A stretch of 64,000 nt of DNA, from positions 93,569,765 through 93,633,764 of the forward strand of contig OZ020599.1 of the NCBI GenBank assembly GCA_963971535.1. The letters run 5' to 3'. Made by a program: the position numbers and the translations under genes. Under the pieces are notes generated by a model. That model ran no database searches. It was not told the DNA's origin and worked only from the letters and a program-made list of their open reading frames with translations. The stretch's first letter is position 1; each line of letters opens with the position of its first letter. This DNA is from Notolepis coatsorum (taxonomy: Eukaryota; Chordata; Actinopteri; Aulopiformes; Paralepididae). Positions 24,501 to 30,310 of the stretch are shown piece after piece.

Positions 24501-26978
24501 TGTGCCGCGCCGCAAGGTCGTGTGCTAGTGGATTGATTGATTGGCCGTGTGGCCAATCAGAGAAACGCTGAATGAAAAGCTGAACACAAGTTGGTTGCCT
24601 TTAATATTCACGCCTCCAGGATAACCGGGAAAACAACAACGTTTACCCAGATATCCTGCCCCTTGCGCCAATACACAACTCGGTTGACTCCCGGGACAAC
24701 TCGAGCAGCATCACTAACGCCAGCATTGTTATGCCTAGTGGCGCAGATCCTACCTGGGCGCGAGTTAGCCCGATAGCTAAACATCACGCGACGTCCCTCG
24801 ATCTGCTGTCAAAAGACGAGGAAACCCCAGGGCAGGCCCGACGCGCCGTTGGAACATGCCGAGAAGATTCCAGGGGCTGGAAAAATCTTCGGCAAAACCC
24901 AACATTGTTCAATTTCTCTCTGCATTTCATCAACCGCTAGTTACATGGGATGCAATGCACATCCATGATGGAAAACGAAAAAAGAGGAAAGGAGTGTGAC
25001 CACGCCTGGTGCCTTTATAGGGGTACACCGGGGCGGGGCCTGGTCAAGTGCATGGGTGTTTTGTTTCGTTAATGAAGTACAGTAGGTACTGGAGATGAGG
25101 TATATCTCAATGGCGAAGAGCGAGATGCGATTGGCCAGTACGAGTATATAACTGTACTGTAGCGTGGGCATCTCTCGGAGTGCCGCTCCTGTGTAGAATG
25201 TTGTACTTGCCAGTTAGCAAGTCATCCTAACCTTGACGACGTTGTGTTTCCAGCCCTTCTCTGATGCCAAACAGGAAGCAGAGACTCCGGTCCTGATGGC
25301 TCCGACAAAGTACCAGGCTCGCTCCATTGTGGAAGCCACCATTGGAAACGTGGCAGGAGCAGCCATACCCACTACTCCTACTGCTACTGCTCCTACTGCT
25401 ACTACTGCTGCTACCCCTCCTACTGCTGCTGCTACTGCTACTACTGCTACTGCTACTACTCCTACTGCTACTACTCTTACTGCTGCTACTCCTCCTGCTG
25501 CTACTGCTGCTACCCCCACTGCTGCTGCTACTGCTACTACTCCTACTGCTCCTACTCCTACTGCTACCCCTCCTACTGCTGCTGCTACTGCTGCTACCCC
25601 CACTGCTGCTGCTACTGCTACTACTCCTACTGCTGCTGCTGCTACTGCTACTACTCCTACTGCTACTACTCCTACTGCTACTACTCCTACTGCTACTACT
25701 CCTACTGCTACTACTCCTACTGCTGCTCCTACTGCTACTACTCCTACTGCTACTACTCCTACTGCTCCTACTCTTACTGCTACTACTCCTACTGCTCCTA
25801 CTCCTACTGCTCCTCCTACTGCTACTACTCCTACCCCTCCTCCTACTGCTGCTACCCCTCCTCCTCCTACTGCTGCTGCTACCCCTCCTACTACTGCTCC
25901 TACTCCTACTGCTGCTACCCCTCCTACTGCTGCCACTGCTGCTCCTACTCTTATTGCTGCTGCTACCCCTCCTACTTCTACTACTGCTTCTACTCTTACT
26001 GCTCCTCCTATTCCTACTGCTGCTACTCCTACTGCTGCTACTGCTGCTGCTCCTACTCTTATTGCTGCTGCTACTCCTCCTACTGCTACTCCTGTTGCTA
26101 CCCCTCCTGCTGCTGCTGCTTCTACTCCTGCTCCTACTCCTGCTGCTACTCCTGCTGCTACCCCTGCTGCTACTCCTGTTGCTACCCCTCCTGCTGCTGC
26201 TGCTTCTACTCCTGCTCCTACTCCTGCTCCTACTCCTGCTCCTGCTGCTACTCCTGCTGCTGCTTCTACTCCTGCTCCTACTCCTGCTCCTACTCCTGCT
26301 CCTGCTGCTACTCCTGCTGCTACTCCTGCTGCTGCTTCTACTCCTGCTCCTGCTGCTACTCCTGCTGCTACTCCTGCTGCTACCCCTCCGGCTCCTACTC
26401 CTACTGCTGCTCCTACTTCTACTGCTGCTTCTACTCCTGCTCCTGCTGCTCCTACTTCTACTACTGCTTCTACTCTTCCTTCTGTTCCCACTGTTGAACC
26501 GACTCCTCCTACTGCACCCACTGCCGAGACCGGGGGGAAGCCGCGAATTGTGGAGGTGAAAAAGGAGCCAGATGAAGAGATGGTGTATTCGACGGGGGAG
26601 GCCCCCGACGCCGGCTCAACCATGATGACCAACGGTGACGAGAACCACGTCAAGCGGAAGTCCATCTTCAGCTTCCTGCCGCCCGCCAAGACCAGGAGGC
26701 TCTCTGAGCTGCAGCTCTACCTGTCAGAGCCCCTAACGGAGGGGGACGACTCCACCATGTTGTTCTGGAGCTGCGCCTCCCGCTTCCCCCAGCTGCAGAG
26801 CGTCGCCAGGAAGCTGCTGCCCATACCGGCCAGCTCGGGGGGCTTCGACCGACTCTACCCGCTGGCGACGTGCATCGTCAAGGCCAGGAGGAACCGCGTG
26901 CCCCCCCACGCGACGGAGAGGCTGCTCCTCTACAGGGACCACGTGAGGAGAGGCTGCTCCTCTACAGGGACCACGTGA
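251..26978 (+). CDS. Domesticated hAT transposase-derived (ZBED-like) protein, six exons
   Basis: Joining 251-328, 6729-6910, 10695-11400, 12589-12828, 16245-16445 and 25254-26978 gives 3132 bases, 1043 codons plus stop; every junction has AG/GT borders and phases agree (only exon 2/3 is split, phase 2). In order the product has a short acidic start, a basic stretch, the hAT pre-core (ITEEVLRMITED, then VEGAGFRNFM), an RNase H-like core (SIDLWAG), an alpha-helical insertion, a Thr/Pro/Ala tract and a C-terminal hAT dimerisation domain (ELQLYLSEP, RFPQL, IPASSGGFDR). Against the hAT D-D-E pattern, the second Asp is Asn (VLTNQG for VTDNG) and the Glu of SER is Asp (FDR), so transposition activity is not expected. 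Known ZBED proteins are nuclear DNA-binding regulators; that role here is inference. No BED zinc finger is visible and the 5' end may lie outside the window, so the start is uncertain. Confidence 0.8.
401..1015. mobile_element. Non-autonomous hAT element, 8-bp target duplication
   Basis: The ends are TAGTGGTGGGACT and AGTCCCAGCCCTA, inverted repeats of the TAGGGNTGGGA hAT type. ATATATAT flanks both sides (393-400 and 1016-1023); being low-complexity, that duplication is weak evidence alone. No transposase is visible inside. Confidence 0.75.
1268..2175. mobile_element. Second hAT element nested in the first
   Basis: Ends TTAGGGATGCCCCGATC and GATCGGGGCATCCCTA are inverted. The flanks GTACCTTT (1260-1267) and GTACGTTT (2176-2183) form an 8-bp duplication with one mismatch. 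No convincing coding sequence inside. Confidence 0.8.
2246..2339. repeat. TAA/AAT trinucleotide microsatellite
   Basis: About 30 uninterrupted copies of a TAA-type unit. Confidence 0.95.
2369..2587 (-). pseudogene. hAT transposase C-terminal remnant
   Basis: The minus strand reads CESGFSALVQLKTKQRNR, LDIEHDLRVALS and KQHPQLSH, which match the end of ZBED5/FAM200-like hAT transposases. Only the C-terminal part survives, inside the 1087-2654 element. Confidence 0.7.
3020..3410 (+). repeat. Probable LINE 3' UTR fragment
   Basis: ACACACATCCACATG followed by ACACACTCACTTTAAAC also occurs, in the opposite orientation, in the 3' region of the Rex1-like LINE near 62700-62780. The rest is AT-rich and ends in GAACTTGAACTTGAAC. 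No gene is visible. Confidence 0.45.
3437..3602. repeat. 29-bp minisatellite, array 1
   Basis: Copies of a unit with core CTGTAGTGTGGTAGTGAAAG and spacer GGTTAACC. Two inverted copies lie at the left and four direct copies follow. The same unit recurs at 16525, 29385 and 51270. Confidence 0.9.
4065..5245. mobile_element. TIR element with ends TTAGCCTCATACGATAATTG
   Basis: The 22-base end at 4065 is repeated inverted at 5224-5245. A third copy of the end lies at 3833-3865, suggesting an earlier partial insertion. The superfamily is unknown; no target duplication could be assigned. Confidence 0.6.
4200..5150. mobile_element. piggyBac-like miniature element with TTAA ends
   Basis: It begins TTAACACATTGAGTGCC and ends ATCAAAGTGTTAA, giving TTAA at both borders (4200-4203, 5147-5150) and short inverted ends CACWTTGA. 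It lies inside the 4065-5245 element and includes a repeated 20-base block (CGACAGAAACGTAGATCTAC) near 5066 and 5108. No transposase reading frame is convincing. Confidence 0.55.
5387..5869 (+). mobile_element. tRNA-derived SINE with 17-bp target duplication
   Basis: The head resembles a tRNA, with a B-box-like TGTTCGAGCCC near 5456. The element ends in an A-rich tail and is flanked by AGAAAAGAGACGGATGA at 5370-5386 and 5870-5886. A copy in reverse orientation is at 13472-13974. Confidence 0.88.
6278..6675 (+). mobile_element. tRNA-derived SINE (second family), interrupted
   Basis: It contains the fish SINE landmarks GTAGAGCAGTCGTCTGGTAA, AGCAAGACACTTAACCCCTA, CCCGATGAGCAGGT and AAAGCGCTATATAAA. 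About 175 bases (6450-6623) interrupt it, flanked by TGAATGTGATGAA repeats, as expected for a later retroposition. It ends about 50 bases before exon 2 of the hAT-derived gene. Confidence 0.75.
6729..6910 (+). CDS. hAT-derived gene, exon 2 (basic region and pre-core)
   Basis: The acceptor is GTCCCACAG and the donor is CTCTGAG then GTGACT. The exon encodes a Lys/Arg-rich stretch (RPEKARKPRAKKK), a Ser-rich linker and ITEEVLRMITEDMLPL, the usual helix before the hAT core. It ends with two bases of a Ser codon that exon 3 completes, restoring the LPLSFVEGAGF block. Confidence 0.75.
7002..7118. mobile_element. 117-bp MITE with 9-bp target duplication (Mutator-like)
   Basis: The ends GCGTGAATATTAAAGGCAAC and GTTGCCTTTAATATTCACGC are perfect inverted repeats extending about 36 bases. 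AGGCTGGCC and AGCCTGGCC flank it, a 9-bp duplication with one mismatch. A 1.19-kb relative is at 23426-24613. Confidence 0.82.
7612..7765 (-). pseudogene. Possible piggyBac transposase N-terminal remnant
   Basis: The minus strand encodes an acidic stretch including EIETEIEEDVSEMED and NSDPDYEPDQQ, resembling the acidic N-termini of fish piggyBac transposases. Nearby sequences at 7200-7260 and 9490-9515 read CGGTCAAAATTGGCCG and CGGTCAATTCTGACCG. Weak, based on composition and short motifs. Confidence 0.3.
7766..10420. other. Intron 2, no gene seen
   Basis: AT-rich sequence with short simple repeats, including a CA run near 9070-9085. TTAA borders such as CTCTGAAAGTGTTAA near 10365 hint at piggyBac-like ends. 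I see no coding exon or complete element. Confidence 0.5.
10425..10624. mobile_element. hAT-type element fragment just upstream of exon 3
   Basis: The right end reads TCGTTACACCCCTA. The interior (repeated GAATCGAATCG, CAGTTCCCCCAGCCACATTT) matches inverted sequence at 31270-31440. The left end is not clear. It ends 70 bases before exon 3. Confidence 0.55.
10695..11400 (+). CDS. hAT-derived gene, exon 3 (RNase H-like core)
   Basis: 235 codons begin FVEGAGFRNFMSTIAPQF, a signature of BED/hAT proteins. SIDLWAG holds the first catalytic Asp. The second-Asp block reads NIGYVLTNQGKDAVVN, with Asn where transposases have Asp. The CxxH-x-L-x-L block reads CVVSGLQL, so the His is Ser. The exon is GC-rich (strong third-position G/C) compared with the AT-rich introns and ends at GAG with donor GTAGGC. 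Confidence 0.85.
11428..11935 (+). mobile_element. SINE (second family) interrupted by a TIR element
   Basis: SINE blocks AGAGCGGTCGTGTGGTAGTC and TTGATCAAGACACT occur before, and TGCTCCCGATGAGCAGGTTG after, an inserted element at 11532-11874. The insert has inverted ends TAAGGGCTTGTGTCCATAG and CTAGTGGACACATAGCCTTA. A run of 14-15 G lies at the left border, about 25 bases after the exon 3 donor. Confidence 0.65.
12380..12560 (+). repeat. LINE-type 3' tail followed by a TA array
   Basis: GCAATAAAGACCTTTCTGAT resembles the 3' ends of fish LINEs that finish in TTCTGA-type repeats. A TA array of about 26 units follows at 12505-12557, directly before exon 4. Confidence 0.55.
12589..12828 (+). 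CDS. hAT-derived gene, exon 4 (start of insertion domain)
   Basis: 80 codons, phase 0 at both ends, with acceptor GTGCTCCCAG and donor CAG/GTAAAA. It contains SGRWNSLMISMRHML, matching the hAT block P-x-R-W-N-S, and LGLLEPFEEAIQ, matching the block usually read as L-x-P-F-E-x-A-T. A TA-dinucleotide array ends about 30 bases before the acceptor. Confidence 0.85.
13472..13974 (-). mobile_element. tRNA-derived SINE, reverse orientation
   Basis: This is the reverse complement of the 5387-5869 SINE, including the tRNA-like head at its right end and a long T tract (the A tail) at its left. GAATATAAAT flanks it on both sides. Confidence 0.88.
14240..14405 (-). mobile_element. tRNA-like SINE fragment
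   Basis: GGGAATCGAACTCGG is the complement of a B box (GAGTTCGATTCCC), and the surrounding sequence resembles a degenerate tRNA. Too divergent and extended to be a functional tRNA gene. Confidence 0.4.
15518..15962. repeat. 31-bp minisatellite, about 14 copies
   Basis: A unit containing GGTCCAGGGGATGAGGGGAG followed by TAACAATAGAA repeats nearly without change. Because 31 is not a multiple of three, all minus-strand frames cycle through the same peptides; this is not evidence of coding. Confidence 0.95.
15963..16110 (+). mobile_element. SINE 3' fragment
   Basis: CTTGAGCAAGACACTTAACC and TGCTCCCGATGAGCAGGTTG identify the same family as at 6278. Confidence 0.65.
16245..16445 (+). CDS. hAT-derived gene, exon 5 (insertion domain)
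   Basis: 67 codons, phase 0 at both ends. VTFSFIIPSLIGLDKTLE and ILATVLDPRIKLQ match the hAT blocks vTlSlviPllxxL and aAxfLDPRfK. The acceptor chosen is CCTCCAAG before GTTCTCCAAGG; a second AG ten bases later would change the frame. The donor is CTGCAG/GTGATT. Confidence 0.82.
16525..17868. repeat. 29-bp minisatellite, array 2 (long)
   Basis: Several dozen copies of the CTGTAGTGTGGTAGTGAAAG unit with GGTTAACC spacers and frequent single-base variants (TGGCAGTG, GCGTTAAC). It stops about 25 bases before the DIRS element, in intron 5 of the hAT-derived gene. Confidence 0.96.
18130..18245. repeat. DIRS internal complementary region
   Basis: AGCGAGACGCTCAGCCAGTA through CATAACCTATCG is the inverse of the left terminus (from 17892), and TATATACTCGTACTGGCCAA is the inverse of the right terminus (ending 25152). 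They meet at a shared GTTA (18193-18196). In the DIRS1 model this region templates completion of the ends and circle formation. Confidence 0.85.
18471..19145 (-). pseudogene. DIRS tyrosine recombinase remnant
   Basis: Across shifted frames the minus strand gives FEPLEQASLEQLSS, LSCPVRALGVYLSWTQ, DQLFVCYGG, LSKQRLSHWL, RAHSTR (the HxxR box) and FVRFYLMDM, where the Tyr aligns with the nucleophile. These are the conserved blocks of DIRS recombinases in the expected order. Confidence 0.8.
19457..20880 (-). pseudogene. DIRS reverse transcriptase and RNase H remnant
   Basis: YEYQRLLFGYSLASRIFTK with VEAALGPLRRQG matches the DIRS RT palm. VTVFTDASL and LELKAVLLVLKRCF match RNase H, and ALHIPGRVNVGADVMSRGG matches its end. 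Frameshifts separate the blocks. Confidence 0.8.
20968..22710 (-). pseudogene. DIRS GAG-like region with internal duplication
   Basis: The position between the upstream ITR and RT fits GAG. Minus frames include a Ser/Pro/Arg-rich segment near 22213-22710. I recognise no domain; the call rests on position. Confidence 0.5.
21035..22518. repeat. Direct duplication, 742-bp unit
   Basis: 21035-21776 is repeated at 21777-22518 with, as far as I can see, no differences; translated products match exactly in every frame. Confidence 0.92.
23426..24613. mobile_element. 1.19-kb Mutator-like MITE inside the DIRS element
   Basis: Ends GCGTGAATATTAAAGGCAAC and its inverse are bounded by a perfect 9-bp CTCCAGGAT duplication (23417-23425, 24614-24622). 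It shares ends with the 117-bp element at 7002. Inside are a repeated block AGAACTAGAAAGCGTARCGT (near 23631 and 23727) and a strong hairpin at 24130-24307. No transposase is seen. Confidence 0.85.
24130..24307. repeat. Hairpin-forming inverted repeat, arms about 80 bp
   Basis: AATGCATAAACTATATCTTA followed by AATTATGGC and TAATATGGCTGTCGC is inverted after a loop of about 12 bases. Related sequence TTAGACACATAGCCATAATTT lies near 10261. Confidence 0.8.
25254..26978 (+). CDS. hAT-derived gene, exon 6 (TPA tract and dimerisation domain)
   Basis: After acceptor TGTTTCCAG, PFSDAKQEAETP continues the LDPRIKLQ block of exon 5. About 35 codons later a Thr/Pro/Ala-only tract runs some 380 residues (25366-26510). 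It is followed by a possible SUMO-acceptor-like VKKEPDEE and the hAT dimerisation domain: SELQLYLSEP, FWSCASRFPQL, LARK-like VARKLLPIP, and RRNRVPP. The frame stops at a TGA at the end of the second copy of a 32-bp tandem repeat. In a single-copy allele the frame would continue to a stop near 27341, adding a basic tail. Confidence 0.8.
   Translation, partial: PFSDAKQEAETPVLMAPTKYQARSIVEATIGNVAGAAIPTTPTATAPTATTAATPPTAAATATTATATTPTATTLTAATPPAATAATPTAAATATTPTAPTPTATPPTAAATAATPTAAATATTPTAAAATATTPTATTPTATTPTATTPTATTPTAAPTATTPTATTPTAPTLTATTPTAPTPTAPPTATTPTPPPTAATPPPPTAAATPPTTAPTPTAATPPTAATAAPTLIAAATPPTSTTASTLTAPPIPTAATPTAATAAAPTLIAAATPPTATPVATPPAAAASTPAPTPAATPAATPAATPVATPPAAAASTPAPTPAPTPAPAATPAAASTPAPTPAPTPAPAATPAATPAAASTPAPAATPAATPAATPPAPTPTAAPTSTAASTPAPAAPTSTTASTLPSVPTVEPTPPTAPTAETGGKPRIVEVKKEPDEEMVYSTGEAPDAGSTMMTNGDENHVKRKSIFSFLPPAKTRRLSELQLYLSEPLTEGDDSTMLFWSCASRFPQLQSVARKLLPIPASSGGFDRLYPLATCIVKARRNRVPPHATERLLLYRDHVRRGCSSTGTT
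25366..26510 (+). repeat. CTN-type low-complexity coding repeat (Thr/Pro/Ala)
   Basis: About 1.1 kb built almost wholly of ACT, CCT and GCT codons, with ACC and rare others. The gene frame gives Thr/Pro/Ala; another plus frame reads as near-continuous Leu for about 370 residues, and a minus frame as Gly/Val/Ala. Lack of stops in several frames follows from base composition. Confidence 0.9.
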
Positions 26979-27267
26979 GGAGAGGCTGCTCCTCTACAGG
27001 GACCACGTGAGGAGAGGCTGCTCCTCTACAGGGACCACGTGAGGAGAGGCTGCTCCTCTACAGGGACCACGTGAGGAGAGGCTGCTCCTCTACAGGGACC
27101 ACGTGAGGAGAGGCTGCTCCTCTACAGGGACCACGTGAGGAGAGGCTGCTCCTCTACAGGGACCACGTGAGGAGAGGCTGCTCCTCTACAGGGACCACGT
27201 GAGGAGAGGCTGCTCCTCTACAGGGACCACGTGAGGAGAGGCTGCTCCTCTACAGGGACCACGTGAG
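26916..27267 (+). repeat. 32-bp tandem repeat, 11 copies, across the end of the hAT-derived ORF
   Basis: The unit beginning GAGAGGCTGCTCCTCTACAG starts every 32 bases from 26916 to 27236, copies seemingly identical. The first copy is native coding sequence of the dimerisation domain (ERLLLYRDHVR). Since 32 is not a multiple of three, the second copy is read out of frame into TGA. Confidence 0.93.
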
Positions 27268-27449
27268 GGAGAAGCGGGCAAAGACGCAAAACGGGACGAC
27301 CAAACATTGCCGGCTGCACAGGCGGCGGCGCCTGGGGACTTGAGCTGTCTTCCATTTGGAGAACTTGCATACTTGCTTACTTGAGGATCCTTCTTTCTGC
27401 CACAACGTCCTCACACCCTGTATAGCTACAGTTTTAAAATTATATTTAT

Positions 27450-27455
27450 AATAAA
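27450..27455 (+). promoter_or_regulatory. Polyadenylation signal of the hAT-derived gene
   Basis: AATAAA lies about 470 bases after the present stop and about 110 bases after the stop that a single-copy 32-bp unit would use. It suits the last exon. Confidence 0.55.
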
Positions 27456-27529
27456 AGTAGGATGTGGACAGGACGAGGACTAAAGCAAACGACCGGGTCG
27501 CGACACAATGGTAACCACAGAGCTAGCGT

Positions 27530-28020
27530 GCTTAGAAGAATGGTAACCACAGATTAGAACCACAGAAGTGGGTCTGGCCATATTTTGGCACTACAATTAT
27601 CTCCTTAAGGCGAAAATAATTGTAGGTGTTACGAGATATTATTTTGGGGGGAAACCCAGGGTTGGTAACCATGAATAGATGAAATTGAGAAAGGTTGTCC
27701 ATCAATTGTTGTTTATTTACCTGCCAGATAGTCAATCACAGGTTGGGACATGAAGGACAGCCACAAGCCAAATGCTAGCAAACTTTAGCTGTGAGTGGTA
27801 AGAATGTGTTCTATTCCAAGATACTGTTTGGTCGGTAGGATAAGTAAGTGTTTATGGATTCTAGGGATATAATTCGATATTCTATGGAAACTATTCTACC
27901 ATACACAACATCCCTAATGGTCTTATGTATGTCTCGCTCTCAGCAAGATATACAACTATGCAAGCCTGCCAGAGTAGGAATGCTGAATTTAGGATAATTC
28001 TTTAGTGACGGAATTGGTCA
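27530..28020. other. No feature recognised
   Basis: AT-rich unique-looking sequence downstream of the hAT-derived gene; no exon, repeat or RNA is recognised. Confidence 0.5.
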
Positions 28021-28022
28021 CT

Positions 28023-28138
28023 TTAGCCTGGTATCAGACCTGTTGTAGCCTGGTATCAGCCCTGTTTCAGCTTGGTATCAGGCCTGTTCTAGCCTGGTAT
28101 CAGACCAGTTTTTAGCCTGGTATCGGGACTCTTTTAGC
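28023..28138. repeat. Short degenerate tandem repeat, five units
   Basis: TAGCCTGGTATCAGRCCTGT recurs five times with small changes over about 115 bases. Confidence 0.85.
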
Positions 28139-28493
28139 TTTCCTATTGGTCAGTGATAACCTCTTGTAATTCTGACATGTTCTCATTATGAGTTGATGGT
28201 TTTGTACATGAGGGTTAGGCCTTAGTGATATATAATTCCCCATGGGGTATTTATTCCTGCATAACTCGTTGAAGGACAACTCTGGCGTGGGTGAATGTTG
28301 AGGCTCACGGTCATCAGATTCCCCTACCTTCTACACATCATTCACTTCTCATTCAACTCAAAACTATGTCAAAATCAGGCTTCAAAGATTCTAAACTCAA
28401 GAGTAGTAACCTAATAAGAAAAAGAAAAGCAACTTTGGAAATGTAAAGTTTTTCTTTTTAAAGAACAGGTAACATTATGGGAATGGACTCACC

Positions 28494-28708
28494 GTCTTCT
28501 CCAGATAGATGGATATAGATACCAATTTCCTCTCTGTGCGCTCAGTAGAAAGCTACCTGGCTGCAAGCTAGCCTAGCTTAGCGCAAATGAAAGGAAGCGG
28601 ATACGAACCAGCTAGCCTAGCTGTTGTCTAGTGGTCCGGTATTCCGCATTCTACTGAACGCACAGAGAGGAATCGGTATCCATCTTCCTGTCCGACTCTG
28701 GAGAAGAC
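28494..28708. mobile_element. Fold-back MITE
   Basis: GTCTTCTCCAGA at the left and TCTGGAGAAGAC at the right are inverted. The homology continues inward through GATACCAATTTCCTCTCTGT and CAGTAGAA. A relative in nsun5 intron 1 (51160-51480) holds the 29-bp minisatellite at its centre. Confidence 0.75.
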
Positions 28709-29384
28709 CGCATGTGCATTTCCCATAATGTTGCTGTGTTCCTTTAAGTTACTACTTTTGCACACTGTTTCACAGAAATAAGGTTAAAAAAAACAGCCAA
28801 TGTTTGAAACATAGTGGGAGTTCATATTGAATGATGACAGATTTTCTGAGTTTCAGTTCAGTGACATTATTTGTTCATTGTATTACATTAAGCCCATTTT
28901 AAATATGTTGTTAATTCAGGATCTACACTACAGGCCTATGTTTTGTTGTACTTTAAACTTGAATGTAAACACGTTGCCTTAAATGACAACCGTGGAATGT
29001 AACAGGAAAATAAATATATTAGTTCCTTTTCCTGAGTCATTATACGAAACTGTGCCGTTTCCTATTCTTACTGTTTGATTTTCAAAGTACTGTTAAAAGT
29101 ATTTAAACCCATTTTTGGATTAAGTAGATCCTTACCTCTATGTGCCATGTCATCTCTCAGGCCATCTTATTTACTTTCTTCATATATAATCAACAATATT
29201 TTTAAGGATAAAATCCCCCTTGTTACACAAAGTGTAACACAAAGTACAAAGTGTATTGTAAAGTAAGCATATATTCACAGCATCTTCTGTTTCAAGAAAA
29301 GGTTATGAAAACAAAATTATAATTGTATTAATTTCTTTGAGTGGATTACTGATCTGTTTTCACTTAACCCTTTGTTTACAAAGG

Positions 29385-29815
29385 GTTAACGCTTTCACTA
29401 CCACACTACAGACAGACAGTTAACCTTTCACTACCACACTACAGAAGGTTAACCTTTCACTACCACACTACAGACTGTTAACCTTTCACTACCACACTAC
29501 AAAGGGTTCACGCTTTCACTACCACACTACAGACTGTTAACCTTTCACTACCACACTACAGAAGGTTAACCTTTCACTACCACACTACAGACTGTTAACC
29601 TTTCACTACCACACTACAAAGGGTTCACGCTTTCACTACCACACTACAGACTGTTAACCTTTCACTACCACACTACAAAGGGTTCACGCTTTCACTACCA
29701 CACTACAGATGGTTAACCTTTTCATTACCACATTACAGGTGGTTAACCCTTTCACTATGACACTACAGAAGGTTGACCTTTCACTACAGTCTGTAGTGTG
29801 GTAGTGAAGGGGTTA
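29385..29815. repeat. 29-bp minisatellite, array 3 (reverse orientation)
   Basis: About 15 copies of CTTTCACTACCACACTACAG with GGTTAAC spacers, the complement of the unit at 16525; a final copy is in the opposite orientation. Confidence 0.95.
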
Positions 29816-30310
29816 ACATATAGACGGTTTATTTGAGACAGTGTTAAAAAAAATTATATTACTATTAAGTAACAGGGTTGACAACAGTTATGGTTATACT
29901 GTTTGTTTAAGTTACAGTTATGGGTTTATGGAGCTATAATGGGACATTCATAAGCCTTTAATTCAACATGACTAATCAGAATATTTTGGAGATGGATTTA
30001 TTGAGAGGTTTTAGCATAGAAGATGATGAAACATGATACTGCAGATGTAAATGTAAACCAACAGTTATATTAAATAATCTATTGAATTGGCCTTAAGAGA
30101 ATAAACAAAAGCATAATACTGTGTCTGCTGTGCCCCCTCAAATGCAATCAGTGGTACCCCTGTTAATAACAGCGGTGAACCTCTGCGACAAGCGTCTTTT
30201 TGCGAAGCATCTTGCGAATTTTTTTTAAATGGCCTGTCCATCGGTATGCTTTTTCTACTTTTACTAGCTATGGAGGCCAAACAAGTCAAACTATCATATA
30301 AAAAAAAAAT

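Larger units (their letters stand above)
17892..25152 (-). mobile_element. DIRS-type tyrosine-recombinase retrotransposon, structurally complete but decayed
   Basis: The element reads on the minus strand: inverted terminal repeat, GAG-like region, RT and RNase H, tyrosine recombinase, internal complementary region, inverted terminal repeat. Shared ITR sequence is 17943-18075 against 24992-25125. The extreme ends differ from each other, and both are reproduced head to head in the internal region, as in DIRS1. No target duplication is seen, also typical. Reading frames are broken by frameshifts and the RT box reads CPDD instead of YLDD, so the copy is not expected to be autonomous. It sits in intron 5 of the hAT-derived gene, antisense to it. 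Confidence 0.88.

Noticed and set aside
24731..24940. 69-codon plus frame starting MPSGADPTW near the DIRS left end
   Set aside because: It has no recognised domain and lies inside the retrotransposon on the opposite strand; a captured exon is possible but unsupported.
25214..26689. 491-codon minus frame (Gly/Val/Ala) and 410-codon plus frame (poly-Leu)
   Set aside because: Shadows of the CTN repeat in exon 6. Only the Thr/Pro/Ala frame connects with hAT domains on both sides.
26916..27267. CRISPR-like regular repeats
   Set aside because: Units are contiguous with no spacers and lie in a vertebrate exon.
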